Shown here one piece after another: positions 16,023 through 23,563 of a stretch of 64,000 nucleotides of DNA. Source of the DNA: Mycolicibacterium sphagni (lineage in GTDB: Bacteria; Actinomycetota; Actinomycetes; Mycobacteriales; Mycobacteriaceae); assembly GCF_002250655.1 (NCBI RefSeq), contig NZ_NOZR01000015.1, forward strand, positions 62,001-126,000. The letters run 5' to 3'. The translations under genes were made by a program, and so were the position numbers. A model generated the notes under the pieces. It ran no database searches. It was not told the origin of the DNA and saw nothing but the letters and a program-made list of their open reading frames with translations. The number at the start of each line of letters is the position of its first letter. Position 1 is the first letter of the stretch.

Positions 16023-16942
16023 TGCAACGTCTCCTCTTTCAGCGCCAGCATGGCCTGGCCTCGGGTGTAGCTGACCTCCCGGATACCGAGCGCGTCGTGC
16101 AACTTGCCGGCCGGCAGGGTGAGCGGTTTGGGTGCGGGCCCATCGCCGGGATGCGGCAACGGGTAGGCCGTGGTGGTGCCGCTGTAGAACGTGACATTAT
16201 CTTCGGTCTTCGAAAACAGCTGGTGCACATGCCCGTTGAGACACGTAACCGAGGAAAACCGGCGCAGGTAGCTCAATGCCTGCGTGGCGTCGTCGGTGCC
16301 CCATCCCCAGGCGGGATACATCGCGAACAGCGGGATGTGGCTGAACACGATGATCGGGGTGTCCGACGACAGCGACGCCACATCCTTCTCGATGAACGCC
16401 AACTGATCAGCGCCCAGATGGCCCAGTTTCTTGAGGTTCAGCGTGTTGACCAATCCGATGACGTGTACCCCGGCGATGTCGAAGCTGTACCAGCCGTCGC
16501 CGCGGGTGCCCGCACCGAACACGGCGCGGTACTTCTGTCCCGCGTCGTCGACCGAGTCGTGCTCGCCGGGCACGGTGAACACGTGCGGGGTGTTGAGGCC
16601 GTCCATCATCTGGTTGACCTGATCGAACTGGGCCGGCGTCGCCAGATGCGTGAGATCGCCGGTGTGGATGACGAAATCGGGCGTGTAACCCAGGTTGTTG
16701 ATCTGATGGATGGCTCGCTCGAAGGAACCAACGACGTCGGGATTGGCAGTGCCGTTGAACCCGATATGGCTGTCACTGATCTGCGCGAAACGCAAGGCAG
16801 GCCGAGCGGGGGCGGCCGCGGGGGCTGCGGCGACGTGGGAGAGCACCTCGCCGCCGACCACAGCCAGGCCGACGGCTGCACCGAACCACGCGCCGTGCCG
16901 CATCAGCTGTCGCCGGCTCATCTGCTGGGGATCGCCGCTCAT
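16019..16942 (-). CDS. Tat-exported metallophosphoesterase
   Basis: The 307-aa product starts with a twin-arginine signal (S-R-R-Q-L-M at 9-14, then a hydrophobic run to about 40). A calcineurin-like phosphoesterase domain follows: D57-x-H59 in QISDSHIGF, GD at 95-96, GEHD at 126-129 (the usual GNHD has N replaced by E), SHIPLF, and GHVH near the C-terminus. These residues build a two-metal centre. Tat export implies folding with metals already loaded. It lies between the cupredoxin gene (ATGA overlap) and a membrane-protein gene. The substrate is unknown. The Asn-to-Glu change in the third motif is unusual and may alter the second metal site. Confidence 0.85.
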   Translation of the reverse strand: MSGDPQQMSRRQLMRHGAWFGAAVGLAVVGGEVLSHVAAAPAAAPARPALRFAQISDSHIGFNGTANPDVVGSFERAIHQINNLGYTPDFVIHTGDLTHLATPAQFDQVNQMMDGLNTPHVFTVPGEHDSVDDAGQKYRAVFGAGTRGDGWYSFDIAGVHVIGLVNTLNLKKLGHLGADQLAFIEKDVASLSSDTPIIVFSHIPLFAMYPAWGWGTDDATQALSYLRRFSSVTCLNGHVHQLFSKTEDNVTFYSGTTTAYPLPHPGDGPAPKPLTLPAGKLHDALGIREVSYTRGQAMLALKEETLQ

Positions 16943-17412
16943 CGGGTCACCACCACGGTGCCGTGCATGAACGGGTGGATGCTGCAGATGTAGTCGAAAC
17001 TGCCCGGGTTGGCGAAGGTGAAGCTGTAGGTGGCGTTGCCGTCGAGCCCCGGTGAATGGAACGAGCCGTCGTTGGCGACGACGGTGTGCGGTTCCTCGTC
17101 CTTGTTGGTCCACGTCACGGTGTCGCCGACCTTCACGGTGAGGGTGGCCGGGGTGAACGCGAAATTGGTGATGTTCACCGCGGTGCCGGCAACGGGCGGA
17201 GCCGGTGCCGTCGGCGTCGGCGTCGTAACCGACGGTCCCGACGCCGGTTGGGACCCCATGCCAGGCATGCCGGACATGCCGGACATGCCAACCGACGTGC
17301 CGCCATTGGGCCCGAAATCGACCGTTGGTGGGGGTGTTTTCGCCGGCGCAGAGCACGCGGCAACGCCCGCGGCGACCGCCACGCACGCCAGCGCGGTACG
17401 GGTGTGATGCAT
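16939..17412 (-). CDS. Cupredoxin-domain copper lipoprotein with Met-rich linker
   Basis: The 157-aa product has a lipoprotein signal ending ...GVAAC (Cys20). A Met- and Gly-rich linker (43-52, Met at 43, 46, 49 and 52) is followed by a plastocyanin-like domain (about 78-157). The blue-copper ligand set is complete: His109, Cys143, His146 and Met149, the last three spaced as C-x2-H-x2-M. It is therefore a type-1 copper protein outside the membrane, suited to electron transfer or copper binding. The start is the ATG at 17412. Its promoter region is shared with the divergent sigma-factor gene and carries a GTAACC motif on this strand. Confidence 0.88.
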   Translation of the reverse strand: MHHTRTALACVAVAAGVAACSAPAKTPPPTVDFGPNGGTSVGMSGMSGMPGMGSQPASGPSVTTPTPTAPAPPVAGTAVNITNFAFTPATLTVKVGDTVTWTNKDEEPHTVVANDGSFHSPGLDGNATYSFTFANPGSFDYICSIHPFMHGTVVVTR

Positions 17413-17478
17413 GAAACCTGCCTCTCCTCGGCTGAACCAAGTCCGCGGCGCGGACGTCTCATCAAGAGGTAGGGCGGC

Positions 17479-17514
17479 GGTTACACCCGATGGAGTAACC
17501 CCCGCCCCTATCTC
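17479..17514. promoter_or_regulatory. Divergent promoter region with two opposed GTAACC motifs
   Basis: On the minus strand GTAACC (17484-17479) is followed 7 bases later by TACCTC, ahead of the cupredoxin operon. On the plus strand GTAACC (17495-17500) is followed 8 bases later by TATCTC, ahead of the sigma-factor gene. The two hexamers form an inverted repeat GGTTAC-N10-GTAACC. A third copy precedes the small secreted protein gene at 18797. The shared layout suggests control by the ECF sigma factor encoded here or by another regulator. GTAACC and TAYCT are too close to be an ordinary -35/-10 pair, so the mode is uncertain. Confidence 0.5.
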
Positions 17515-17538
17515 TAGTTGATGAGCGGAAGGCACCCG

Positions 17539-18087
17539 ATGATGGCGGCGGAGGACGATCGACGCCCGAAACCAGACCTGCGTCTGGTCGCGGACGCGCG
17601 CTACCCGGATTGGGAAGCCATCTACGACGACAACGTCACGTGGGTGTACCGGCTGATATTCGGTCGGGTCGGAAACCGTTCCGACGCAGAGGATCTCACC
17701 TCCGAAGTCTTCCTGGCGGCGATGCGGCCACTGCGCCTGACGGCGAGCATCGCCGAAGTGCGCGCCTACCTGCGGGCGACCGCGCGCACCGTGTTGGCGG
17801 CGCACTGGCGGGCCACCATGGGAACCGAGATCACCACCATCGAGGACCAGAACCTGCCCGCAGTCGCATTCGTCCCGGCCGCGCCGAGCACAGCACCACA
17901 GCGCGTGGCGGCACTGCTCGAGGCGCTTCCGGACAACTACCGGCGCGTGCTGGAACTTCGCTTCCTGCAAGGCTGTTCGGTGCGGGAAGCGGCCAGTAAG
18001 CTCGGGATCAGCGTTGCGAACGCGAAAGTGCTACAGCACCGGGCGCTACGATTGGCCGCGCAGATCAACGAGGGGGCACTCCCATGA
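17539..18087 (+). CDS. ECF-type RNA polymerase sigma factor
   Basis: This is a 182-aa group IV sigma factor. Sigma region 2 spans about 28-92 with the core-binding segment AEDLTSEVFLAAM (50-62). Region 4 spans about 121-175, with LPDNYRRVLELRFLQGCSVREAA and the recognition helix that follows. There is no additional domain. I place the start at the ATG at 17539, where GGAAGG sits 6 bases upstream; TTG (17518) and ATG (17521) are alternatives that would need a leaderless message. Its stop overlaps the start of the Rieske-protein gene by 4 bases (ATGA), the usual layout for a sigma/anti-sigma pair. No sigma factor lies at this place in M. tuberculosis. Confidence 0.9.
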   Translation: MMAAEDDRRPKPDLRLVADARYPDWEAIYDDNVTWVYRLIFGRVGNRSDAEDLTSEVFLAAMRPLRLTASIAEVRAYLRATARTVLAAHWRATMGTEITTIEDQNLPAVAFVPAAPSTAPQRVAALLEALPDNYRRVLELRFLQGCSVREAASKLGISVANAKVLQHRALRLAAQINEGALP

Positions 18088-18794
18088 CCCGCCGCGAGCT
18101 CCGTCGCTACATCGACGACCTTCTCGCGGGCCGTCAACCCAAGGGCTTCGACCCGGACGACTTCGAGGCCGCGCAGATGCGCGCCGCCATCGACCTGACC
18201 GCGGCCCGCGATGACGCCGACGAGCCCCGGCCGGAGTTCGTCGACGGGCTCAAGGCCCGGTTGGCGGCCGAGATGTCCTCTGAATCAGGTTCCTCCGACA
18301 GTAACCAGCCGTCGAAGCCGGCGTTGTCGGCCACCCGCAGGCAGGTGATCGTCGGCACGTCCGCAGCCGCGACCGCCGCTGTGGCAGGCGTAGCCGTCGA
18401 CCGACTGGTGGTGCGTCGACACACCGACGAGCAGCAGGTCGCCGACACCGAGATGGTGCCAGTGGACGGGTCCTGGCAGACGGTGGCAGCCAGTTCAGAA
18501 CTGGCCGAAGGCGCGGTGCGCGCATTCGACTTGGGTTCGGTCAGCGGGTTCGTCCGCCGCGTCAACGGCCGGATCGACGCGGTATCCGGGGTGTGCACCC
18601 ACCAGGGGTGCAAGCTCTGGCTCGACCAGGGCGACGACCAGCTGCGCTGCCCCTGCCACTCCACATCCTTCTCGCCGGCCGGAGCCGTGATCACTCACGC
18701 GTTGCCGATCGCGCCGAAGCCGTTGCCGCACTTTGAGGTCCGCGAGCAGAACGGCGTCGTGGAAGTGCTTGCGCCGCCAACTCAACCGGCATGA
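18084..18794 (+). CDS. Membrane-anchored Rieske protein with anti-sigma-like N-terminus
   Basis: The 236-aa product has three parts. Residues 1-65 are charged and helical and resemble the cytoplasmic end of anti-sigma factors. Residues 85-108 (T-R-R-Q-V-I-V then an Ala/Val-rich run) form one membrane helix with a twin-arginine-like start. Residues about 120-230 are a Rieske domain with all cluster residues: C171-T-H173-x-x-C176 and C189-P-C191-H192. C171, H173, C189 and H192 would bind the [2Fe-2S] cluster and C176/C191 would form the loop disulfide. It overlaps the sigma-factor gene by 4 bases. I infer a redox-sensing anti-sigma factor; a plain respiratory or oxygenase Rieske protein is the alternative. 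Confidence 0.85.
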   Translation: MTRRELRRYIDDLLAGRQPKGFDPDDFEAAQMRAAIDLTAARDDADEPRPEFVDGLKARLAAEMSSESGSSDSNQPSKPALSATRRQVIVGTSAAATAAVAGVAVDRLVVRRHTDEQQVADTEMVPVDGSWQTVAASSELAEGAVRAFDLGSVSGFVRRVNGRIDAVSGVCTHQGCKLWLDQGDDQLRCPCHSTSFSPAGAVITHALPIAPKPLPHFEVREQNGVVEVLAPPTQPA

Positions 18795-18796
18795 GT

Positions 18797-18816
18797 GTAA
18801 CCCCCGTGCATATCTA
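18797..18816 (+). promoter_or_regulatory. GTAACC motif before the small secreted-protein gene
   Basis: GTAACC (18797-18802) is followed 8 bases later by TATCTA (18811-18816), 6 bases before the ATG at 18822. The arrangement copies that in front of the sigma-factor gene (17495-17514). If TATCTA acts as a -10-like element, the transcript would start at or next to the ATG. Confidence 0.45.
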
Positions 18817-18821
18817 AAGGT

Positions 18822-19046
18822 ATGTACCGCAACATAATTGGAGCAGCACTCGTCAGCGTGGCACACATCGTGTCCTCTTCTGGGAACGGCTCGGCCCCAG
18901 ACATCATCAGTCAATTGCAGGGCCAGGGCTACCAGGTGCAGATCAACGGCCAGCCGAGCGGTGGGCTGTCTCAGTGCACGGTCACTGACGTGCATCAGGC
19001 AATGCCCATCGCATACGTGGATCTGGACTGCACCAGCAACGACTAG
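18822..19046 (+). CDS. Small secreted protein with a predicted disulfide (74 aa)
   Basis: The 74-aa product begins with a short hydrophobic signal (M-Y-R-N-I-I-G-A-A-L-V-S-V-A). A compact mature part has two cysteines, C52 and C70, and the sequence PDIISQLQGQGYQVQINGQ. Small exported proteins of this form are widespread in mycobacteria and have no known function. It lies 27 bases after the Rieske gene and has its own copy of the GTAACC motif, so it is probably part of the same regulon. Its stop overlaps the stop of the convergent TetR gene by 4 bases. Confidence 0.72.
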   Translation: MYRNIIGAALVSVAHIVSSSGNGSAPDIISQLQGQGYQVQINGQPSGGLSQCTVTDVHQAMPIAYVDLDCTSND

Positions 19047-19630
19047 ACCGGCACTGCCCGCAACGCCTCGGGGAGGCTGGGCAGAAAGTGCTTGGTCGCG
19101 AAAGCCCGTATATCGTCGGCACTTTCGATAGGTTCCGGACTCGGCAACAACATGATCATCATGGCATACCGCCAGATGTTGTCGGCCAGTTCATGGACGG
19201 CTCGCGGCCCGATCCGCTCGGCGAACCCGGGCGGGAAGATCACCTGCAGCGCTGCTTCGATGCGCTGCACTGCGCCCGCGTAGTGCCGGCGCGCCAATTC
19301 CAACGTCAGCGCTGGCTCGTCGTGCACCATGCGGTTGAGCACTCGGTGTTTTCGACCTCGCAGCATCGCTTGAGTGAACGCCTCGACATAGTAGTTCGAT
19401 TGCGGCCGAGAATTTTTGAGGTCTTCGGCGATGTCAGCGAACAGTCGGGCGTTCTCCCGGTCCACCACGGCGGACACCAGGTCGTCTTTGTTCGCGAAGC
19501 GGCGATAGATCGTCGTGCGGCTCAAACCGGCACGACGGGCGACGTCCTCGAGGGCGACCCGGCGGATGCCATGCTGATCGAACTCGACGAGCGCGGCGTC
19601 GAGAATCGCTTCGGCCGACTGGTCAGGCAT
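19043..19630 (-). CDS. TetR/AcrR-family transcriptional regulator
   Basis: The 195-aa product has a TetR DNA-binding domain at about 5-52: ILDAALVEFDQHGIRRVALEDVARRAGLSRTT then I-Y-R-R-F. An all-helical ligand domain follows. The start is the ATG at 19630 (M-P-D-Q-S-A-E), which overlaps the stop of the upstream oxygenase-like gene by 8 bases; an earlier ATG at 19660 would only add a basic tail. The overlap suggests that it is co-expressed with the DUF2236 protein and probably represses their common promoter upstream of 20498. Confidence 0.85.
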   Translation of the reverse strand: MPDQSAEAILDAALVEFDQHGIRRVALEDVARRAGLSRTTIYRRFANKDDLVSAVVDRENARLFADIAEDLKNSRPQSNYYVEAFTQAMLRGRKHRVLNRMVHDEPALTLELARRHYAGAVQRIEAALQVIFPPGFAERIGPRAVHELADNIWRYAMMIMLLPSPEPIESADDIRAFATKHFLPSLPEALRAVPV

Positions 19631-20498
19631 GTCCCGCCTGCGCGAAACCCTCGGTGGCATAGCGGTTGTAGCGGACGTTCAGCGGAAGCCGGTCCCACAG
19701 CCAGTTGACCGGGCGTGAGCGCCACAGCGCCGCGAAGCGTTGGTAGTTGCGTTCTTTGCGCTCGCTCCACGGCAGGCCGAGCAGTTCGCGGGTGCGCGGC
19801 GGCATGCCGCCGGTGGTCAGGAACGCCGCGACGGGGTTGAACACCGGCGACACCAGCCGCCACACCCACGGCTTGACCGCCTTGGGCCGAGGGAATCCCT
19901 TGGTGACGTAGCCGACCCCGTACTTGGCGGTGGAGTGGGGAACCAACACCTCGTTGATCATGCGGTCCCAGTAGCGCTCGAACTCCGCGTAGTCGGCGGG
20001 CATTGGGCGATCGCTGACCCCATAGCGCCGGTACCAGGTCTTGGACTCCAGGTACATCTGTTCCTTCTCCGCGCGCGAGAGCCGCTTGACGAAGGTGTCG
20101 GCGAAGTACAGCGCCTGATCGAAGAACGTCGCGTGCGCCCAGAAGTACGTGTCTGGGTCCAGCGCGTGGTAGCGGCCGGCCTTTCCTGGTGGGCCGGGCA
20201 TATCGCCCTTGATGCTGTGGTGGAAGTCGCGGACCCGGGTGCCGGGGTTGTCGTCGTCTCTGCCGTAGACGGTCATGAAGATCGGCGGGAGCGAACGCTT
20301 GACCCGGGCCGCGGTGTCGGCGAAGAACACCGAGTGGTCGAGCACGCCCTGGCCCAGCTCGGCGAGCATGTTCTGCAGCACCGCCGGACGCGGTCCGATG
20401 AGGAACATCCGGTTGTCGCCGAAGTAGCGCCAGACCAGCGATTGGGGGCCCAGTGGCAGGGCGTCGGCGGCGGACTGGGGCTCGGCGAGATCCGTCAT
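19623..20498 (-). CDS. DUF2236 / MpaB-family oxygenase-like protein
   Basis: This 291-aa protein belongs to DUF2236, the family of fungal MpaB oxygenase and of rubber oxygenases, whose characterised members bind haem b through conserved histidines. Visible family features are the early DNRMFLIGPRPAVLQ, and the His-rich core GRYHALDPDTYFWAHATFFDQ (about 109-129). There is no signal peptide. It shares an operon with the overlapping TetR regulator. The substrate is unknown; an oxidative role on a lipid or terpenoid is possible. Confidence 0.82.
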   Translation of the reverse strand: MTDLAEPQSAADALPLGPQSLVWRYFGDNRMFLIGPRPAVLQNMLAELGQGVLDHSVFFADTAARVKRSLPPIFMTVYGRDDDNPGTRVRDFHHSIKGDMPGPPGKAGRYHALDPDTYFWAHATFFDQALYFADTFVKRLSRAEKEQMYLESKTWYRRYGVSDRPMPADYAEFERYWDRMINEVLVPHSTAKYGVGYVTKGFPRPKAVKPWVWRLVSPVFNPVAAFLTTGGMPPRTRELLGLPWSERKERNYQRFAALWRSRPVNWLWDRLPLNVRYNRYATEGFAQAGHA

Positions 20499-20623
20499 GT
20501 GGAACAGTGTTACAGATTATGAACTTTGTACCAACGGGTTCGTGACGAGCGTCACCCGCGCCCAGATCGACGACATGTCGCGATCTGTTCGCACTTTCCC
20601 TGCCGGTTGGTCGTTGGGCGAAA

Positions 20624-22729
20624 TCAGGAGAAGCGCTTCAGACGGAGGCTGTTGGTCACGACCAGCACCGAGGAGAACGCCATCGCCGCGCCGGCGATCA
20701 TCGGGTTCAGCAAGCCCAGCGCTGCCAGCGGGATGGCCGCCACGTTGTAGCCGAACGCCCAGAACAGGTTCTGCTTGATGATCCGCAGCGTGCGCGACGA
20801 CAACCGCAATGCGATCGGCACCGTGCGCAGATCACCACGCACCAGCGTGATGTCTCCGGCCTCGATCGCGGCATCGGTGCCGGTGCCCATCGCCATGCCG
20901 ACGTCGGCGGTGGCCAGCGCTACCGAGTCGTTGACCCCGTCGCCGACCATCGCGACCTTCCGGCCCTCGGCCTGCAACCGTTTGATGGCGTCGGCCTTCT
21001 CCGACGGCAGCACGCCTGCGATGACGTTCTCCGCGTCGATACCGACCTCGGCGGCCACCCTGGCGGCGACGGCCGGGTTGTCACCCGTCAGCAGGATCGG
21101 GGTGATCCCCATCGTCTTCAGCTCGGCGATCGCCTCAGCACTGGTCGGCTTGACCGCGTCGACCAGCCGGATCACGCCGCGCTGGGCACCGTCCCAGGTG
21201 ACGGCGACGCTGGTGCGCCCATCGTCGTCGGAGGCGCGGGCCACCCGCACCGTCACCCCGTCGACGACGCCGCTCACCCCGGTCCCCGGATCGTTGGCGA
21301 AATCGCTGACCGCAGGCACACTCAGCTCCCGCGCGCGGGCGGCGGCCACGATCGCGGCGGCCACCGGATGCTCGGAGGCGGACTCGACGGCGGCCGCGCG
21401 TGCCAGCACGACGTCGGCGTCGGTATCGGTCTCGACGGCGGCGACTGCCATCGTGCCGGTGGTCACCGTGCCGGTCTTGTCCAGGACGACGGCATCGATG
21501 CCGGTGACGGTCTCGAGCACCCGCGGTTCCTTGATCAGCACCCCGAGCTGAGCGCCACGGCCGGTGCCGACGAGGATCGCGGTCGGCGTCGCGAGGCCAA
21601 GGGCACATGGGCAGGCGATGATCAAAACCGCCACCGCCGCGGTAAACGCCGCCGTGACCGGCCCGCCGGCCAGCAGCCAGGCAACCAAGGTGATCACCGC
21701 GATGGCCAGCACCACCGGAACGAACACACCCGACACCCGGTCGGCCAGCCGCTGAATCGACGCCTTGCCGCTCTGCGCATCGGCGACCATCCGCGCCATC
21801 CGGGACAGCTGAGTGTCGGCGCCAACGCGCCTAGCGCGCAACAGGATCCGGCCGTAGGTGTTCACCGCACCGCCGAGTACCTCGTCACCGGCGCCGACGT
21901 CGACGGGCACTGACTCACCGGTCATCGCTGAGGTGTCCAGCGCCGACGCGCCGTGGACCACGACACCGTCGGTGGCCACCCGCTCGCCGGGGCGGACCAC
22001 GATCACGTCACCAACCACCAACTCGCCCACCGGGATTCGCACCTCGGCGTCGTCGCGCACCACCGTGGCGTCCTTGGCGCCCAGCGATAGCAAGGCGCGC
22101 AGCGCGGCTCCCGCCGAACGCTTCGCTTTGGCCTCGGCGTACCGGCCGGCCAGCAGGAACACCGTCACCGCCGCCGCTACCTCGAAATACACATGCCCGT
22201 GACCATGCTCGGCAGCCCCGGTCACAACCGCATACAGCGACCACAGATAGGCGGCCAGGGTCCCGATGGATACCAACGTGTCCATCGTCGACGACCCGTG
22301 CCTCGCACTGTTGAGCGCGGCCTTATGGAAGGGATATCCGCCCCAGAACACGATCGGCGTGGTCAGCGCGAGCACCAGCCACAACCAGCCGGGGAACTGC
22401 CACGGCATCACCATCGAGAGCACCACCACCGGCACGGCCAGCGCCGCGGAGCCGATGAGCCGCGGCCGTAGCTGCTCGGTCGGGACGTCGTGGTTCATGT
22501 GGTCGTGGCCGTGGCCGGAATAGTCGACCACCGACGCGTGATAGCCCGAGGATTCGACGGCGTGGATCAGATCGTGCTCCGAGACCTGCGGCCCATGTTC
22601 GACGTGCGCGCGCTCGACAGCGAAGTTCACCGTGGCATGCACGCCCTCCAGGTCGTTGAGGCCGCGTTCGATCTTCACCGCGCAGGACGCGCAGCTCATG
22701 CCGGTCAACTGAAGGTCGGTCGTCGTCAC
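20624..22729 (-). CDS. Copper-translocating P1B-type ATPase
   Basis: This is a 701-aa heavy-metal ATPase. The N-terminal heavy-metal-associated domain has GMSCASC (10-16), followed by a His-rich linker (72-80). The pump core shows TGES (270-273), the membrane metal site CPC (373-375), the phosphorylated D417 in DKTGT, the nucleotide-domain H453-P, and GDGVND. The CPC motif and His-rich segment point to Cu(I) export. The start is the GTG at 22729. A CsoR/RicR-type palindrome lies 10 bases upstream, so expression is probably de-repressed by copper. No copper-sensor gene is adjacent. Candidates for the M. tuberculosis counterpart are CtpV or CtpB, which I cannot separate. Confidence 0.93.
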   Translation of the reverse strand: MTTTDLQLTGMSCASCAVKIERGLNDLEGVHATVNFAVERAHVEHGPQVSEHDLIHAVESSGYHASVVDYSGHGHDHMNHDVPTEQLRPRLIGSAALAVPVVVLSMVMPWQFPGWLWLVLALTTPIVFWGGYPFHKAALNSARHGSSTMDTLVSIGTLAAYLWSLYAVVTGAAEHGHGHVYFEVAAAVTVFLLAGRYAEAKAKRSAGAALRALLSLGAKDATVVRDDAEVRIPVGELVVGDVIVVRPGERVATDGVVVHGASALDTSAMTGESVPVDVGAGDEVLGGAVNTYGRILLRARRVGADTQLSRMARMVADAQSGKASIQRLADRVSGVFVPVVLAIAVITLVAWLLAGGPVTAAFTAAVAVLIIACPCALGLATPTAILVGTGRGAQLGVLIKEPRVLETVTGIDAVVLDKTGTVTTGTMAVAAVETDTDADVVLARAAAVESASEHPVAAAIVAAARARELSVPAVSDFANDPGTGVSGVVDGVTVRVARASDDDGRTSVAVTWDGAQRGVIRLVDAVKPTSAEAIAELKTMGITPILLTGDNPAVAARVAAEVGIDAENVIAGVLPSEKADAIKRLQAEGRKVAMVGDGVNDSVALATADVGMAMGTGTDAAIEAGDITLVRGDLRTVPIALRLSSRTLRIIKQNLFWAFGYNVAAIPLAALGLLNPMIAGAAMAFSSVLVVTNSLRLKRFS

Positions 22730-22738
22730 GCCCCCATA

Positions 22739-22755
22739 ATACCCCTAGGGGGTAT
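22739..22755. promoter_or_regulatory. CsoR/RicR-like copper operator
   Basis: ATACCCCTAGGGGGTAT is a near-perfect palindrome of the TACCCC...GGGGTA form that the mycobacterial copper repressors CsoR and RicR recognise. It stands 10 bases before the GTG of the copper ATPase gene, where bound repressor would block transcription or initiation. Confidence 0.7.
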
Positions 22756-22809
22756 GTTGTCCAGGGTGTCCGCGGTCACCACAACAACACGCGGATGTCC
22801 TCGTCTGGC

Positions 22810-22868
22810 GGCTCCGGATCCTCCGGTTCGGTCGGCTCCGGATCCTCCGATTCGGTCGGCTCCGGATC
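22810..22868. repeat. 24-bp direct repeats, two full copies and a partial third
   Basis: Copies at 22810-22833 and 22834-22857 (GGCTCCGGATCCTCCGRTTCGGTC) differ at one base; a third starts at 22858 and runs for 11 bases. They lie in the gap between the GPP34 gene and the copper ATPase gene. A plus-strand frame over them reads Gly/Ser-rich sequence but continues as an antisense shadow of the GPP34 gene, so I do not call a gene. Confidence 0.85.
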
Positions 22869-22924
22869 GTCCTCGGAGCTGCTCGGCGGAGGAACCGACT
22901 GCAAGTGCCTGCGCTCGCGACCGG

Positions 22925-23563
22925 TCATCGCGTACCACCCTGCCGGTGACTGCGGATCGCCTCGGCCAGCCCTGCAACCGGCGCGATGGCTTCGCGCGTC
23001 AGCTCGTCCAGCCGGCGCGTGTCCTCGGCGTCGGCCACGAAGTCGGCCAGGCCGGGCAGGCCCGCCAGCAGTGCCAGCAACCCACAGCTCAGCAACCAGG
23101 GTTCGGCCGGATATCCGGCGATCGCCGTCCGAACCGCGTCGCCGACGTCGTCGATCAGTTCCCGGACGCGGTATTCGTCATACGGTTCGAGACTTCCGAC
23201 CCGCAACCAGCCTTCGCTGGTCAGCTGCTCCTGAACCGCTGAGATCGCCTCACGAGCGTTCCTGGCGACCAGCTGCGCCCACGTCGCGCGGTTATGGACG
23301 CCTACCTGGGCAAACGCGGCCCGAAGGATCGGATCGTCGGGACTTGCGGCTTTGCCGGGGACCGCGCGGCCCCCACGTTCCACCAGGAAACCCATCAGAT
23401 AGAGGTCGGCCAGCATCGCAGCTTGCAGGGCGAAACCGAACAACGCGGGGTCGTCAACATCGAATCGACCCTGCTCCGGGTCGAAAGTGAGCAGATACAG
23501 CTGGCCGTGCAGCGTCGAGGGAACTGACGTGGACTCCGACGACCGCCCGCCGATGTGCTGCAT
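22925..23563 (-). CDS. GPP34 (Golgi phosphoprotein 3-like) family protein
   Basis: This is a 212-aa helical protein of the GOLPH3/VPS74-like family that is common in actinobacteria. Family features are the N-terminal LYLLTFDPEQGRFDVDDPALFGFALQAAMLADL, followed by LERGGR-like sequence (VERGGRAVPG) and a helical repeat. The eukaryotic relatives bind phosphatidylinositol-4-phosphate; the bacterial role is unknown but probably at the inner face of the membrane. The start is the ATG at 23563, preceded by AGGAGGGG; an ATG 48 bases further up lacks such a site. Confidence 0.82.
   Translation of the reverse strand: MQHIGGRSSESTSVPSTLHGQLYLLTFDPEQGRFDVDDPALFGFALQAAMLADLYLMGFLVERGGRAVPGKAASPDDPILRAAFAQVGVHNRATWAQLVARNAREAISAVQEQLTSEGWLRVGSLEPYDEYRVRELIDDVGDAVRTAIAGYPAEPWLLSCGLLALLAGLPGLADFVADAEDTRRLDELTREAIAPVAGLAEAIRSHRQGGTR

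Noticed and set aside
17495..17520. Reading GTAACC / TATCTC as a standard -35/-10 promoter
   Set aside because: An 8-base spacer is too short; the elements are reported only as a shared motif.
20511..20530. TACA-N12-TGTA as a possible TetR operator upstream of the DUF2236 gene
   Set aside because: Only the four outer bases of each arm match, which is expected often by chance.
22795..23490. Gly/Ser-rich plus-strand frame starting M-S-S-S-G-G-S-G
   Set aside because: It begins in the 24-bp repeats and continues antisense through the GPP34 gene with Arg/Pro-rich shadow sequence; no ribosome-binding site was seen.
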